Shown here piece by piece: positions 45,824 through 54,454 of a stretch of 64,000 nucleotides of DNA; position 1 is the stretch's first letter, and each line of letters opens with the position of its first letter. A program made the translations under genes and the position numbers. The DNA is from an uncultured Parabacteroides sp. (GTDB lineage Bacteria > Bacteroidota > Bacteroidia > Bacteroidales > Tannerellaceae), in contig URZO01000001.1 of assembly GCA_900552465.1 (NCBI GenBank), positions 1 through 64,000 of the forward strand, written 5' to 3'. The notes below the pieces were generated by a model, which did not search any database, was not told where the DNA came from, and was given only the letters and a program-made list of their open reading frames with translations.

Positions 45824-47068
45824 ATGAAAAAGAATAATCAAAAAACTTTGTTTTCCGCACCCGACGGGAAGTCTTATCTGGTCCCGTTTCTGTTGATCAC
45901 CAGTCTGTTTCTATTATGGGGGTTTGCCCATGGGTTGTTGGATGTATTGAATAAACATTTTCAGGGAGTCTTTACTATGACGAAAGCGGAGAGCGGCCTT
46001 GTGCAGTTCTCTACATATATCGCTTATTTCCTGATGGCGCTTCCTGCCGGTATGTTTATGAAGCGGTTCGGCTATAAGAAAGGGATTATTTTAGGATTAT
46101 GCTTGTTCGCCATAGGAGCGTTCGCCTTTATTCCAGCGGCTTATCTGCATTCGGCTTCCCCGTTTTTAATCGCCTTGTTTGTGATTGCCTGCGGGCTTTG
46201 TATTTTAGAGACGGCGGCAAATCCTTATTCCACGATTTTAGGTCCGAAGGAGTCGGGAGCGCAACGCTTAAATCTGTCCCAGTCATTTAACGGGTTAGGC
46301 TGGATCTTAGGTCCTCTGGTTGGCGGTATGCTGATTTTCGGTGGGGCGGAGGATGACCCGTTTACGTTGACAAAACCTTATATCCTGGTTGGATCTATTG
46401 TCCTGCTGGTTGCTATTCTTTTCTTCTTTACCAAATTGCCGGAGGTGCAGGTGGAAGAAGAGACGGATGGGCATGTAAATGAAAATGCATGCCCATCCGC
46501 CGAAATTTCCATGTGGAGGCATCCGCAGTTTGTCCGAGCCATCGTTGCGCAGTTCTGCTATTGTGCGGCGCAGACGGGGATTTTTAGTTTCTTCATTAAT
46601 TATGTGACGGAGGTAGACTCCTCTATGACGAATATCGAGGCTTCGCGTATCTTAGCTTTCGGAGGAATGGCATTGTTTATGATCGGTCGTTTGTCCGGCA
46701 GTTTTACGATGAAATGGATGAAGCCAGCCCGCCTTCTGACCTGGTTTGCATTGGCGGATGCGGTTTGTATGGCGCTGGTAGTCGTTTCCATAGGTACTAT
46801 TTCGTTGTATGCCCTTTATCTGTCTTTCTTTTTTATGTCTATCATGTTCCCGACAATCTTCGCTCTTGGTCTGGAAGGGATGGGTGCTTATACGAAGAAA
46901 GCCTCTTCCTATATTGTGATGGGAGTGGCCGGTGGTGCCTTTGCCCCGATGCTGATGGGATATATTGGTGCGGAAAACATGGCGATCGGATTTCTGATTC
47001 CGCTGGCAGCATTCCTGTATATCCTGTTCTTTGCATTGAAATGTAAAAAGGATAGAGAAATTGCTTGA
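45824..47068 (+). CDS. Sugar:H+ symporter, MFS FucP/GluP type
   Basis: 414 aa with twelve predicted membrane segments. The family marks LLWGFAHGLLDVLNKHFQ (written in part) and LETAANPYSTILGP match FucP and glucose/galactose permeases (GluP). A hydrophilic loop rich in Glu follows segment six. It imports a hexose or deoxyhexose across the inner membrane; the sugar cannot be named from sequence. It is cotranscribed with the DUF4153 gene. Confidence 0.9.
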   Translation: MKKNNQKTLFSAPDGKSYLVPFLLITSLFLLWGFAHGLLDVLNKHFQGVFTMTKAESGLVQFSTYIAYFLMALPAGMFMKRFGYKKGIILGLCLFAIGAFAFIPAAYLHSASPFLIALFVIACGLCILETAANPYSTILGPKESGAQRLNLSQSFNGLGWILGPLVGGMLIFGGAEDDPFTLTKPYILVGSIVLLVAILFFFTKLPEVQVEEETDGHVNENACPSAEISMWRHPQFVRAIVAQFCYCAAQTGIFSFFINYVTEVDSSMTNIEASRILAFGGMALFMIGRLSGSFTMKWMKPARLLTWFALADAVCMALVVVSIGTISLYALYLSFFFMSIMFPTIFALGLEGMGAYTKKASSYIVMGVAGGAFAPMLMGYIGAENMAIGFLIPLAAFLYILFFALKCKKDREIA

Positions 47069-47093
47069 TAATAAATAAAACATCTTATCTTTG
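47061..47093 (+). promoter_or_regulatory. Promoter for the fimbrillin-like lipoprotein gene
   Basis: TATCTTTG at 47086-47093 matches the -7 element, and TTG at 47061-47063 lies ~22 bp upstream, inside the 3' end of the permease gene. The likely transcript starts near 47100. Confidence 0.65.
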
Positions 47094-47114
47094 GGAGAAC
47101 TTATAAATCATATT

Positions 47115-47978
47115 ATGATGAAACAATTAGTCTCTCTTATGGCTGTTTTAGCTTTGTTGGCCTTTAGTGCTTGTTCGGATGACGATAATTCGCAGATACC
47201 GAAAGAACTGTGTGCTCTGAACTTTAAGACTTATCCAGGATTGTGGCGACAATCGGATGCTTCAGTTGGTGTTTTGTTGCCTGATTTGAAGGCAAGTCAG
47301 GAAAATCAGTTTAACAGTAAGTATAGTGGGGAAAGAGATGGTGACACTTTATACTTAAAGCCTGCGGATGTTTCTAATACAGTTCTGTTGCCGTCAGACG
47401 GCTCTTCGTTAAACCTGATTTCTTATCAGCCTTACTCTGATCAATTGGATAAAGAAAATCTATCATTATCTATCGATCTTCGGGAGCAGGAAAAGTGGTA
47501 TGCTGATGGGTTTAGAGCAAGTAATAGTATTTCGATTTCAGCTCCTGTCGATACAGCTGTTCTGATAAACATGGAAGATCGTCTTGCTACAATCGATCTG
47601 GTCGTGAGAGAATATGGTGAAGGAGATATACCGGTTAAATTGACAAAAGATAATATCTATGTTACTAAGGCTGCTTTATCCGGTACTTACTCATTCCAGA
47701 GTGGCAAGTTTGAAAATTTAACTGTCTTTGATAGGTATCCTTTTTCTCTTTTTGATGAATCTGGAAGGGCTAAAGGTGTTTTTATTCCAACGGATGATGA
47801 TCTGACCGTAATTTATATAGATGAAAACGGGAAGGAATTCGTATTACCTATCAGAATCGCTGATGGAAGTGAAATTAAGGGAGTTCGTCTATTGCCAGGG
47901 ACCAGGATTGTCGTTTCTATAATAATAAACAATCAACAGCAAGCGACTGCTTCCTTAAGTACGAAAGACAAGTTATGA
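47115..47978 (+). CDS. Fimbrillin-like (Mfa-like) lipoprotein
   Basis: 287 aa from the first Met of MMKQLVSLMAVLALL; the frame can be read from a TTG 24 bp earlier, but this overlaps the promoter. The lipobox ends at Cys20 (AFSAC). The body has the pattern of fimbrillin-family proteins: LNLISYQPYSD, then AVLINMEDRLATIDLVVRE and a beta-rich C-terminal half. Such proteins form or anchor surface fimbriae or act as adhesins. It is a single gene without the accessory set of a full mfa/fim operon. The family call is moderate. Confidence 0.6.
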   Translation: MMKQLVSLMAVLALLAFSACSDDDNSQIPKELCALNFKTYPGLWRQSDASVGVLLPDLKASQENQFNSKYSGERDGDTLYLKPADVSNTVLLPSDGSSLNLISYQPYSDQLDKENLSLSIDLREQEKWYADGFRASNSISISAPVDTAVLINMEDRLATIDLVVREYGEGDIPVKLTKDNIYVTKAALSGTYSFQSGKFENLTVFDRYPFSLFDESGRAKGVFIPTDDDLTVIYIDENGKEFVLPIRIADGSEIKGVRLLPGTRIVVSIIINNQQQATASLSTKDKL

Positions 47979-47981
47979 TTC

Positions 47982-48827
47982 TTACTGATTCAACATCTGA
48001 TACAGCTTATCCAGCTTCGGAGCCATGATGATCTCCGTGCGACGGTTTTTGGCGCGTCCGTCGGCCGATTCGTTGTCGGCAACAGGCATGAATTCGCCAC
48101 GGCCGCAAGGTTGTATCTGCAATGGGTTGACGCCGTAGTCTTTTGTCAGGATACGAACGACGGAAGTAGCACGCATCACGCTCAGATCCCAGTTGTCTTT
48201 GAACTGGACGGTGTTGATCGGCTTGCTGTCGGTATGGCCTTCGATGTAAACGTCGATGTCGGTCTGTTTGTTGAGGACCTCGGCCAGTTTAGCCAGAGCC
48301 TCTTTCCCACGTTTGTCTACGCGGGCGCTTCCCGATTCGAACAGGAGTTTGTCCGACATGGCGACGTAGACTTTCCCGTCTTTTTCACGCACTGTCAGTT
48401 CGTCGCTGCTGAAACCTAACAGGGCGTCTTTCACGCTGTTCAGGAGGTTTTGCACCCGTTCGTTCTGGGCGTTGATCATGTCCTGCAATTCGTTGATGGT
48501 ACGTTCGCGTTCATCCAGTTCGCTCATTTTCTGGCTCAACAGGGAGTTCAGTTTTTCCTGCTCCGTCATGTTGGTGTTGAGCATACTTTGGTAGTTACGG
48601 ATGTTTTTCCCCATGCGGGTGGTGTCTCGCTCGAGGGCGGCAAGGCGCGATGAGAGCTGGTCGCTGTTGTCGCGGCAGTTCACAAGTTGGTTCTGCAGGT
48701 CGTCTCCCCGGGCGATGGCTTCCAGGCGTCCGTTCTCGGCCAGCAGATATTTTTTCTTCGTCACACAAGAGGTGCAGACAAGCAGTGCGGAGACTGCAAC
48801 TAATAGAACCTTTTTCATTGCATTCAT
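47982..48827 (-). CDS. OmpA-family lipoprotein with coiled coil
   Basis: 281 aa. The lipobox ends at Cys21 (LVCTSC). A long coiled coil runs from about residue 40 to 130, followed by an OmpA C-terminal peptidoglycan-binding domain: LLFESGSARVDKRGKEAL, IEGHTDSKPI, NWDLSVMRATSVV and GRAKNRRTEIIM. It ties the outer membrane to peptidoglycan, like Pal or MotB-type anchors. It is divergent from the nrf cluster. Confidence 0.92.
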   Translation of the reverse strand: MNAMKKVLLVAVSALLVCTSCVTKKKYLLAENGRLEAIARGDDLQNQLVNCRDNSDQLSSRLAALERDTTRMGKNIRNYQSMLNTNMTEQEKLNSLLSQKMSELDERERTINELQDMINAQNERVQNLLNSVKDALLGFSSDELTVREKDGKVYVAMSDKLLFESGSARVDKRGKEALAKLAEVLNKQTDIDVYIEGHTDSKPINTVQFKDNWDLSVMRATSVVRILTKDYGVNPLQIQPCGRGEFMPVADNESADGRAKNRRTEIIMAPKLDKLYQMLNQ

Positions 48828-48839
48828 AATTTTGGCGAA

Positions 48840-48855
48840 TGTAATATTTATTACA
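48840..48855 (+). promoter_or_regulatory. TGTAAT-N4-ATTACA palindrome upstream of nrfH
   Basis: A perfect 6+6 bp palindrome with a 4-bp centre, the form of Crp/Fnr-family operators. A near -7 element, GATATTTG, lies at 48877-48884, so the palindrome centre falls roughly 42 bp upstream of the expected start of transcription, where a class II activator binds. A Crp/Fnr regulator is encoded at the end of the same cluster. Confidence 0.6.
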
Positions 48856-48912
48856 CATTACTTGTACCGGGTTTAGGATATTTGCAAATAATTAAACTAT
48901 AATTAAGGCTGT

Positions 48913-49503
48913 ATGAATATAAGAGAAATAATTGACACGGTACTTCCTACGCGGCGGGCGAGACTATTTGCTGTCGCAGCAGCGGGAGTCGTGTGTGGTC
49001 TCGGAGCCTATACTGTCTTTGCTTCCAGGGCGTGGAGCTACCTGTCGGATGATCCGTCGGGCTGCGTGAATTGCCATATCATGGCTCCCTACTATGCCAC
49101 CTGGAACCATAGCTCGCACAGTCGTAACGCCACCTGTAATGATTGCCACGTACCCCATCAGAGTTTTGCCAGGAAATGGCTTTTCAAAGGCATGGACGGT
49201 CTGCGTCATGCCGCGGTATTCACGATGCGTGGCGAACCGCAGGTCATCCAGGCGCTCGACGGCAGTGCCGAGGTCATCATGGACAACTGCATCCGTTGCC
49301 ATACGCAATTGAACACCGAGTTCGTCAGCACGGGCCGGATCGATCATGAAATGGCGCTTGCAGGGGAGGGGAAAGCCTGCTGGGACTGTCACCGCGACGT
49401 GCCTCACGGGGGAACGAACAGTCTGTCGTCCACGCCTAACGCCCTCGTGCCCTATCCGAAGACAAACACACCGCAATGGTTGAAGGATATGCTTACAGAA
49501 TAA
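48913..49503 (+). CDS. nrfH: Cytochrome c nitrite reductase small subunit NrfH
   Basis: 196 aa. An N-terminal membrane helix (about residues 18-38) anchors a periplasmic domain with four CxxCH haem motifs: CVNCH, CNDCH, CIRCH and CWDCH. NrfH belongs to the NapC/NirT family and passes electrons from menaquinol to NrfA. It is 24 bp upstream of nrfA. The His in the first motif region is followed by IMAPYYATW, as in other NrfH proteins. Confidence 0.96.
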   Translation: MNIREIIDTVLPTRRARLFAVAAAGVVCGLGAYTVFASRAWSYLSDDPSGCVNCHIMAPYYATWNHSSHSRNATCNDCHVPHQSFARKWLFKGMDGLRHAAVFTMRGEPQVIQALDGSAEVIMDNCIRCHTQLNTEFVSTGRIDHEMALAGEGKACWDCHRDVPHGGTNSLSSTPNALVPYPKTNTPQWLKDMLTE

Positions 49504-49527
49504 CCGATAAATTAAAATGCAACAAAT

Positions 49528-51015
49528 ATGGAAAAGAAATTAAAATCATGGCAAGGCTGGTTATTGTTCCTCGGGACGATGGCAGTCATTTTTGTATTAG
49601 GCATGCTGGCCTCCTCCGTCACGGAAAGGCGGGCGGAAATAGTCAGTGTTTTCAACAACAAGAAGACGGAGATAAAAGACGTTGAAGGAAGAAACGAGCT
49701 GTTCGAGCCGAACTATCCGCGTGAATATCAGACTTGGACAGAGACGGCAGACACCAGCTTCAAAAGCCTCTATAACGGAAGCCAGGCGGTGGACGTGCTG
49801 GAACAACGTCCCAACATGGTCATTCTCTGGGCCGGCTATGCCTTCTCCAAAGACTATTCGACCCCTCGCGGGCACATGCATGCGATCGAGGATATGCGCC
49901 ACACCCTCCGTGTCGGTTCCCCTATGACCGAAGAAGACGGAGGCCCGCAACCGGCCACCTGCTGGACCTGTAAAAGCCCCGATGTCCCGCGCATGATGCA
50001 GAGTATCGGAGCCGAAAACTTCTATAAGAGCAAATGGTCCGCCATGGGTAAGGAAATCGTGAACCCGATCGGCTGCGCCGACTGCCACGAACCGGAGAAC
50101 ATGAACCTCCGCATCAGCCGTCCCGCCCTGATCGAAGCCTTCCAGCGCCAGGGAAGGGACATCACGAAAGCCACTCCCCAGGAAATGCGTTCGCTGGTCT
50201 GTGCACAATGCCATGTGGAATATTACTTCAAGGGAGACGGCAAATACCTGACCTTCCCCTGGGATAAAGGTTTCACGGTGGAAGATATGGAAGCCTATTA
50301 CGACGAAGCCGGCTTTTTCGACTACAAACATAAGCTCAGCCGTACCCCGATACTGAAAGCCCAGCACCCGGACTACGAACTTTCCATGATGGGAATCCAC
50401 GGACAGCGCGGCGTCTCCTGTGCCGACTGCCACATGCCTTACAAGAGCGAGGGCGGTGTGAAGTACAGCGACCACCACATCATGAGCCCGCTCGCCATGA
50501 TCGACCGTACCTGCCAGGTATGCCACCGGGAGAGCGAAGAGACCCTGCGTAACAACGTCTACGAACGTCAGAACAAGGCCCGCGAAATGCGCGACCGCCT
50601 GGAAACAGAGCTTGCAAAAGCCCACATCGAAGCCAAGTTTGCCTGGGACAAGGGAGCCACCGAAGAACAAATGGCCCCCGTCCTGAAACTCCTCCGCCAG
50701 GCACAATGGCGCTGGGACTTCGGCGTCGCCTCCCACGGAGGAGCCTTCCACGCCCCGCAGGAGATCCAACGTATTTTAGGTAACGGAACCGACCGTGCCC
50801 TGCAAGCCCGCCTGGCTATCTCCAAAGTGCTGGCAAAGTTAGGCTATACCGACGACGTACCGATGCCCGACCTGTCGACAAAGGAAAAAGCACAGCAATA
50901 CATCGGCCTCGATATCCCGGCCGAACGCGCCCAGAAAGAGAAATTCCTGAATACAGTCGTTCCGAAATGGCTCGAAGAAGCCAAAGCGAACAACCGCCTG
51001 GTAAAAAACAGTTGA
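49528..51015 (+). CDS. nrfA: Ammonia-forming cytochrome c nitrite reductase NrfA
   Basis: 495 aa, pentahaem. An N-terminal signal-anchor or signal peptide (about residues 10-30) leads to the periplasmic enzyme. The catalytic haem is bound by CWTCK (Cys145, Cys148, with Lys149 as ligand). The other four motifs are CADCH, CAQCH, CADCH and CQVCH. It reduces nitrite to ammonium with six electrons, detoxifying nitrite and serving as an electron sink. It forms a complex with NrfH, encoded just upstream. Confidence 0.98.
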   Translation: MEKKLKSWQGWLLFLGTMAVIFVLGMLASSVTERRAEIVSVFNNKKTEIKDVEGRNELFEPNYPREYQTWTETADTSFKSLYNGSQAVDVLEQRPNMVILWAGYAFSKDYSTPRGHMHAIEDMRHTLRVGSPMTEEDGGPQPATCWTCKSPDVPRMMQSIGAENFYKSKWSAMGKEIVNPIGCADCHEPENMNLRISRPALIEAFQRQGRDITKATPQEMRSLVCAQCHVEYYFKGDGKYLTFPWDKGFTVEDMEAYYDEAGFFDYKHKLSRTPILKAQHPDYELSMMGIHGQRGVSCADCHMPYKSEGGVKYSDHHIMSPLAMIDRTCQVCHRESEETLRNNVYERQNKAREMRDRLETELAKAHIEAKFAWDKGATEEQMAPVLKLLRQAQWRWDFGVASHGGAFHAPQEIQRILGNGTDRALQARLAISKVLAKLGYTDDVPMPDLSTKEKAQQYIGLDIPAERAQKEKFLNTVVPKWLEEAKANNRLVKNS

Positions 51016-51016
51016 T

Positions 51017-52255
51017 ATGTGGAACAAGCCCTGGAGATACGCTGAAGGTTGTGCGATAGGCGCCGGATTATTAGTGACCGGCCTTATCCTGCAACTCACC
51101 GCCGGACATGTCGATGCCGCCTTTTTCCGGTATCCGGTCAACCTGTCGTTCGGCGGAGCCTATCTCATCCTGCTCCTGATCCTACACCTTCTGAGCCGGC
51201 GAAGTGCAGCCCTGCGCTGGTTTGCCGGCCTGGAAGCCAGTATAACGTCATTGTGTTTTTGGTTGGTATTAGTCGTTCTGATGGGGCTCACTCCGCAAGT
51301 GGCCCCATCGGAACACCCTTCCGTCGGATTGATCGCCCGGTTAGGGTTCGACCGGATGACTACCTCATGGCCTTTCGTGCTGCTTTTCCTCTATGTGCTG
51401 ACGGTCTTGGGACTGGTGACGCTCCGTAAGCTCGCCCGTTTCCGGTGGAAAGACATCCCGTTCGCCCTAAACCACGCCGGACTGTTCATCACGCTCTGGG
51501 CGGCCATCCTCGGAAACGGCGACCTGCAACGTCTGCGCATGTCCGTAAGCGAAGGAACGGCCGAATGGCGTGCGACGGACGAAACCGGCGGCATGGTCGA
51601 ACTCCCGCTTGCCGTCGAGCTGAAAGCCTTCACGATCGACCAATACCCGCCCAAACTCATGATAATCGACAACACAACCGGTAAAGCGCAACCTGAAGGA
51701 CAGCCCGTTAACCTCCTGGTGGAAGAGCCGCCCCTTTCCGGTTCCTTGTTAGATTGGACGGTCGAGGTCACCGGCTTCCTCCCGATGGCCGCCTGCGTAG
51801 CGGATAAGGACACCGTGAATTTCGTCGGCTTCCAATCCGAAGGCGCGACCTCTGCGCTGTATGTGAAAGCGCTGAACCGGAAAGACGGCAGTCGCCGCGA
51901 AGGTTGGGTAAGCTCCGGTAACTACATGTTTCCCTACGTCACCCTGCCGTTGAGCGATTCCGAAGTCCTTGTCATGCCCGAACGCGAGCCGAGACGCTTC
52001 GCCTCCGATGTGACAGTCTATACGAAAGAGAAACAGAAGAAAGAGGCCCTGATCGAAGTGAACAAACCACTCTCCGTCGGCGGCTGGAAGATTTACCAGC
52101 TCAGTTACGACGAGACGATGGGGAGATGGAGCAAAATCAGCATCTTCGAACTGGTCCGCGACCCCTGGTTGCCGGTCGTGTACACCGGAATCTGTATGAT
52201 GTTGGCAGGAGCCGTCTGCCTGTTCGTTTTTGCACCGAAGAAAAAGGAGAATTGA
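51017..52255 (+). CDS. ccsB: Cytochrome c maturation protein ResB/CcsB
   Basis: 412 aa. Four membrane segments lie at about residues 12-30, 45-62, 75-95 and 115-135, with a further one near the C-terminus (375-400). The periplasmic part between is beta-rich (VGGWKIYQLSYDETMG is a recognisable ResB stretch). With CcsA it forms the system II synthetase that attaches haem to CxxCH proteins, here NrfH and NrfA. The start codon is 1 bp after the nrfA stop, so translation is probably coupled. Confidence 0.88.
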   Translation: MWNKPWRYAEGCAIGAGLLVTGLILQLTAGHVDAAFFRYPVNLSFGGAYLILLLILHLLSRRSAALRWFAGLEASITSLCFWLVLVVLMGLTPQVAPSEHPSVGLIARLGFDRMTTSWPFVLLFLYVLTVLGLVTLRKLARFRWKDIPFALNHAGLFITLWAAILGNGDLQRLRMSVSEGTAEWRATDETGGMVELPLAVELKAFTIDQYPPKLMIIDNTTGKAQPEGQPVNLLVEEPPLSGSLLDWTVEVTGFLPMAACVADKDTVNFVGFQSEGATSALYVKALNRKDGSRREGWVSSGNYMFPYVTLPLSDSEVLVMPEREPRRFASDVTVYTKEKQKKEALIEVNKPLSVGGWKIYQLSYDETMGRWSKISIFELVRDPWLPVVYTGICMMLAGAVCLFVFAPKKKEN

Positions 52256-52256
52256 T

Positions 52257-53051
52257 ATGGATTGGAACTATTTTATCTGTTTTGCATTTCCCGCCCTCCT
52301 CTGTTGGGGAATAAGTGCCTGGATGGCCTACCGCCCGGGACGCTTCGGAAGTGCCGTCATCCTCAACCTGTCAGGGTTGGCAATCTTCTTCGCCTTTATC
52401 GTCGGCATGTGGATATCGCTCGAACGCCCGCCCCTCCGGACGATGGGGGAGACGCGCCTCTGGTACTCCTTCTTCCTTCCGGTAGCCGGGCTGATCACCT
52501 ACGTCCGCTGGCGGTATAAATGGATCCTTTCGTTCAGCACCCTGCTTGCCGGCGTGTTCATCTGTATCAATCTCCTGAAACCGGAGATACACAACAAGAC
52601 GCTTATGCCCGCCCTGCAAAGCCCCTGGTTCGCTCCGCACGTCATCGTCTATATGTTTGCCTACGCCATGCTGGGTGCGGCTGCCATCTTCGCCCTTTAC
52701 CTGCTGTTCCACCGGAAAGGGCAGTCGATCGACACCGACCGGATGGCCCTTTGCGACAACCTGGTCTACGTCGGCACCGCTTTCCTGACCATCGGCATGC
52801 TCTTCGGGGCTATCTGGGCGAAAGAAGCCTGGGGGCACTACTGGAGCTGGGACCCGAAAGAAACCTGGGCCGCCGCCACCTGGTTAGCGAACCTCCTGTA
52901 TATCCACTTCAGGCTCAACCGGCAGGCGCGCCACCGGGCCGCACTCGGTTTGCTGCTCTTCTCCTTCATCCTCCTGCAAGTTTGCTGGTTCGGGGTGAAC
53001 TACCTGCCGTCTGCGCAGGGGAAAAGCGTGCATACCTATAATATAGAATAA
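52257..53051 (+). CDS. ccsA: Cytochrome c maturation protein CcsA
   Basis: 264 aa from the ATG at 52257, 1 bp after the resB stop. It has about eight membrane segments and the haem-handling WWD motif WGHYWSWDPKETWA. Conserved His residues flank it in LLFHRKG and near the C-terminus. CcsA moves haem across the inner membrane and joins it to apocytochromes together with CcsB. The TGATATG-type junction suggests coupling. Confidence 0.94.
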   Translation: MDWNYFICFAFPALLCWGISAWMAYRPGRFGSAVILNLSGLAIFFAFIVGMWISLERPPLRTMGETRLWYSFFLPVAGLITYVRWRYKWILSFSTLLAGVFICINLLKPEIHNKTLMPALQSPWFAPHVIVYMFAYAMLGAAAIFALYLLFHRKGQSIDTDRMALCDNLVYVGTAFLTIGMLFGAIWAKEAWGHYWSWDPKETWAAATWLANLLYIHFRLNRQARHRAALGLLLFSFILLQVCWFGVNYLPSAQGKSVHTYNIE

Positions 53052-53074
53052 CTAAACACTAAAAAATAGATCGT

Positions 53075-54385
53075 ATGAAGAAACTGATGTACATCCTCTC
53101 AGGCCTCGTCCTGTGGAGTTCCGGCATGGTGCATGCCGAAGAAAAAGAAAACACGGAAGCGAAGGAGAACACCTTCTCCATGAATATCCAGATACGTCCG
53201 CGAGCCGAGTACCGCAACGGCGTCCTTTTCCCCCGCAATAAAGGAGACGAGGCAACGGGCTTCATCAACAACCGCGCACGCCTTTCGATGAACTACGAGC
53301 GTGACAACCTCTCCATCGGACTCTCCGCCCAGCACGTCGGCGTATGGGGACAAGACCCGCAAATCGACAAGAACGGCCGCTTCATCCTCAACGAAGCCTG
53401 GGCACAGTTGGATTTCGGTCACGGCCTTTTCGCCAAGCTCGGCCGCCAATCCTTGGTGTACGACGACGAACGCATCCTCGGCGCACTGGACTGGAACGTG
53501 GCCGGACGCTACCACGACGCCCTCAAATTAGGATATCAGAACGCCGAAAACCAGCTCCACCTCATCCTCGCCTTCAACCAGAACGACGAGAAGACGATCG
53601 GCGGAACCTACTACGCCCCCGGCGCACAGCCCTATAAGACGATGCAAACCCTCTGGTACCAGCATACCTTCAGCCCGGATTTCCGTGCCTCTTTCCTCTT
53701 TATGAACCTCGGCATCGAACCGGCCGACCCCGAAACGAAAAAGGCCGATACGAAGTACATGCAGACCCTCGGGACAAACCTCTATTACCTGCCGGGCAAC
53801 TGGACCTTCGGCGGAACCTTCTACTACCAGTTCGGCAAGACCGTCACCAACCGCGACATCTCCGCCTTCATGTGGGCCCTCAACGCCGCCTGCCAGATCG
53901 ATCCGCACTGGAAGATCGGCATCGGCAGCGACTACCTGAGCGGAGCCGGTGACGATCCCGACGGCACGTACAAAGCCTTCGACCCGCTCTACGGAACCCA
54001 CCATAAGTTCTACGGCGCCATGGACTACTTCTACGCCTCCAAATTTATCGACAACAACACGAATCCCGGCCTGTGGGACAACCAACTCTCCGTCGCCTAC
54101 AAACCGTCGAAGAAAGTCAACCTCTCGCTCGCCTACCACTACTTCTCGGTCACCGGCGATGTCTACGTAGGCCCCGGCGAAGAGGCAAGCCGCAGCTTGG
54201 GATCGGAACTCGACTTCCAGGTGGACTGGCAGATCATGAAAGACGTGAAACTCTCCGCCGGCTATTCGACGATGCTTGCCGGAGAAACGATGGAAATCGT
54301 CAAAGGCGGTCATCCGTCGAGCTGGCAGGATTGGGGATGGCTGTCGTTAAACATCAATCCGCGCGTATTTATGACGAAATGGTGA
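53075..54385 (+). CDS. Alginate_exp-type outer-membrane porin
   Basis: 436 aa with a signal peptide (about residues 1-21, ending VHAEE). The body alternates short strands and turns typical of a barrel (SMNIQIRPRAEYRNG, ARLSMNYERDNLSIGLSAQH), ending FMTKW. It matches the alginate-export-like porin family, which in Bacteroidales usually has no link to alginate. Placed as the last structural gene of the nrf cluster, it may admit nitrite or a similar anion; this is inference. Confidence 0.78.
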   Translation: MKKLMYILSGLVLWSSGMVHAEEKENTEAKENTFSMNIQIRPRAEYRNGVLFPRNKGDEATGFINNRARLSMNYERDNLSIGLSAQHVGVWGQDPQIDKNGRFILNEAWAQLDFGHGLFAKLGRQSLVYDDERILGALDWNVAGRYHDALKLGYQNAENQLHLILAFNQNDEKTIGGTYYAPGAQPYKTMQTLWYQHTFSPDFRASFLFMNLGIEPADPETKKADTKYMQTLGTNLYYLPGNWTFGGTFYYQFGKTVTNRDISAFMWALNAACQIDPHWKIGIGSDYLSGAGDDPDGTYKAFDPLYGTHHKFYGAMDYFYASKFIDNNTNPGLWDNQLSVAYKPSKKVNLSLAYHYFSVTGDVYVGPGEEASRSLGSELDFQVDWQIMKDVKLSAGYSTMLAGETMEIVKGGHPSSWQDWGWLSLNINPRVFMTKW

Positions 54386-54386
54386 G

Positions 54387-54416
54387 TTGCTTAGTACCGG
54401 AAAAGTCCTATCTTTG
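54387..54416 (+). promoter_or_regulatory. Promoter of the Crp/Fnr gene
   Basis: TTG at 54387-54389 and TATCTTTG at 54409-54416 are exactly 19 bp apart, a strong match. The start codon is ~39 bp downstream. Confidence 0.85.
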
Positions 54417-54442
54417 CCGGAGGGGAACAAATCCGGTACTAA
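54391..54442. promoter_or_regulatory. 10-bp inverted repeat flanking the Crp/Fnr promoter
   Basis: TTAGTACCGG (54391-54400) and CCGGTACTAA (54433-54442) are perfect inverse copies, 32 bp apart, on either side of the -7 element and expected start site. As the left arm lies upstream of the start site, this is more likely a protein-binding site pair than an RNA hairpin. A related stretch, CTTGTACCGG, occurs at 48861-48870 before nrfH. Confidence 0.6.
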
Positions 54443-54454
54443 ACGATAAACATT

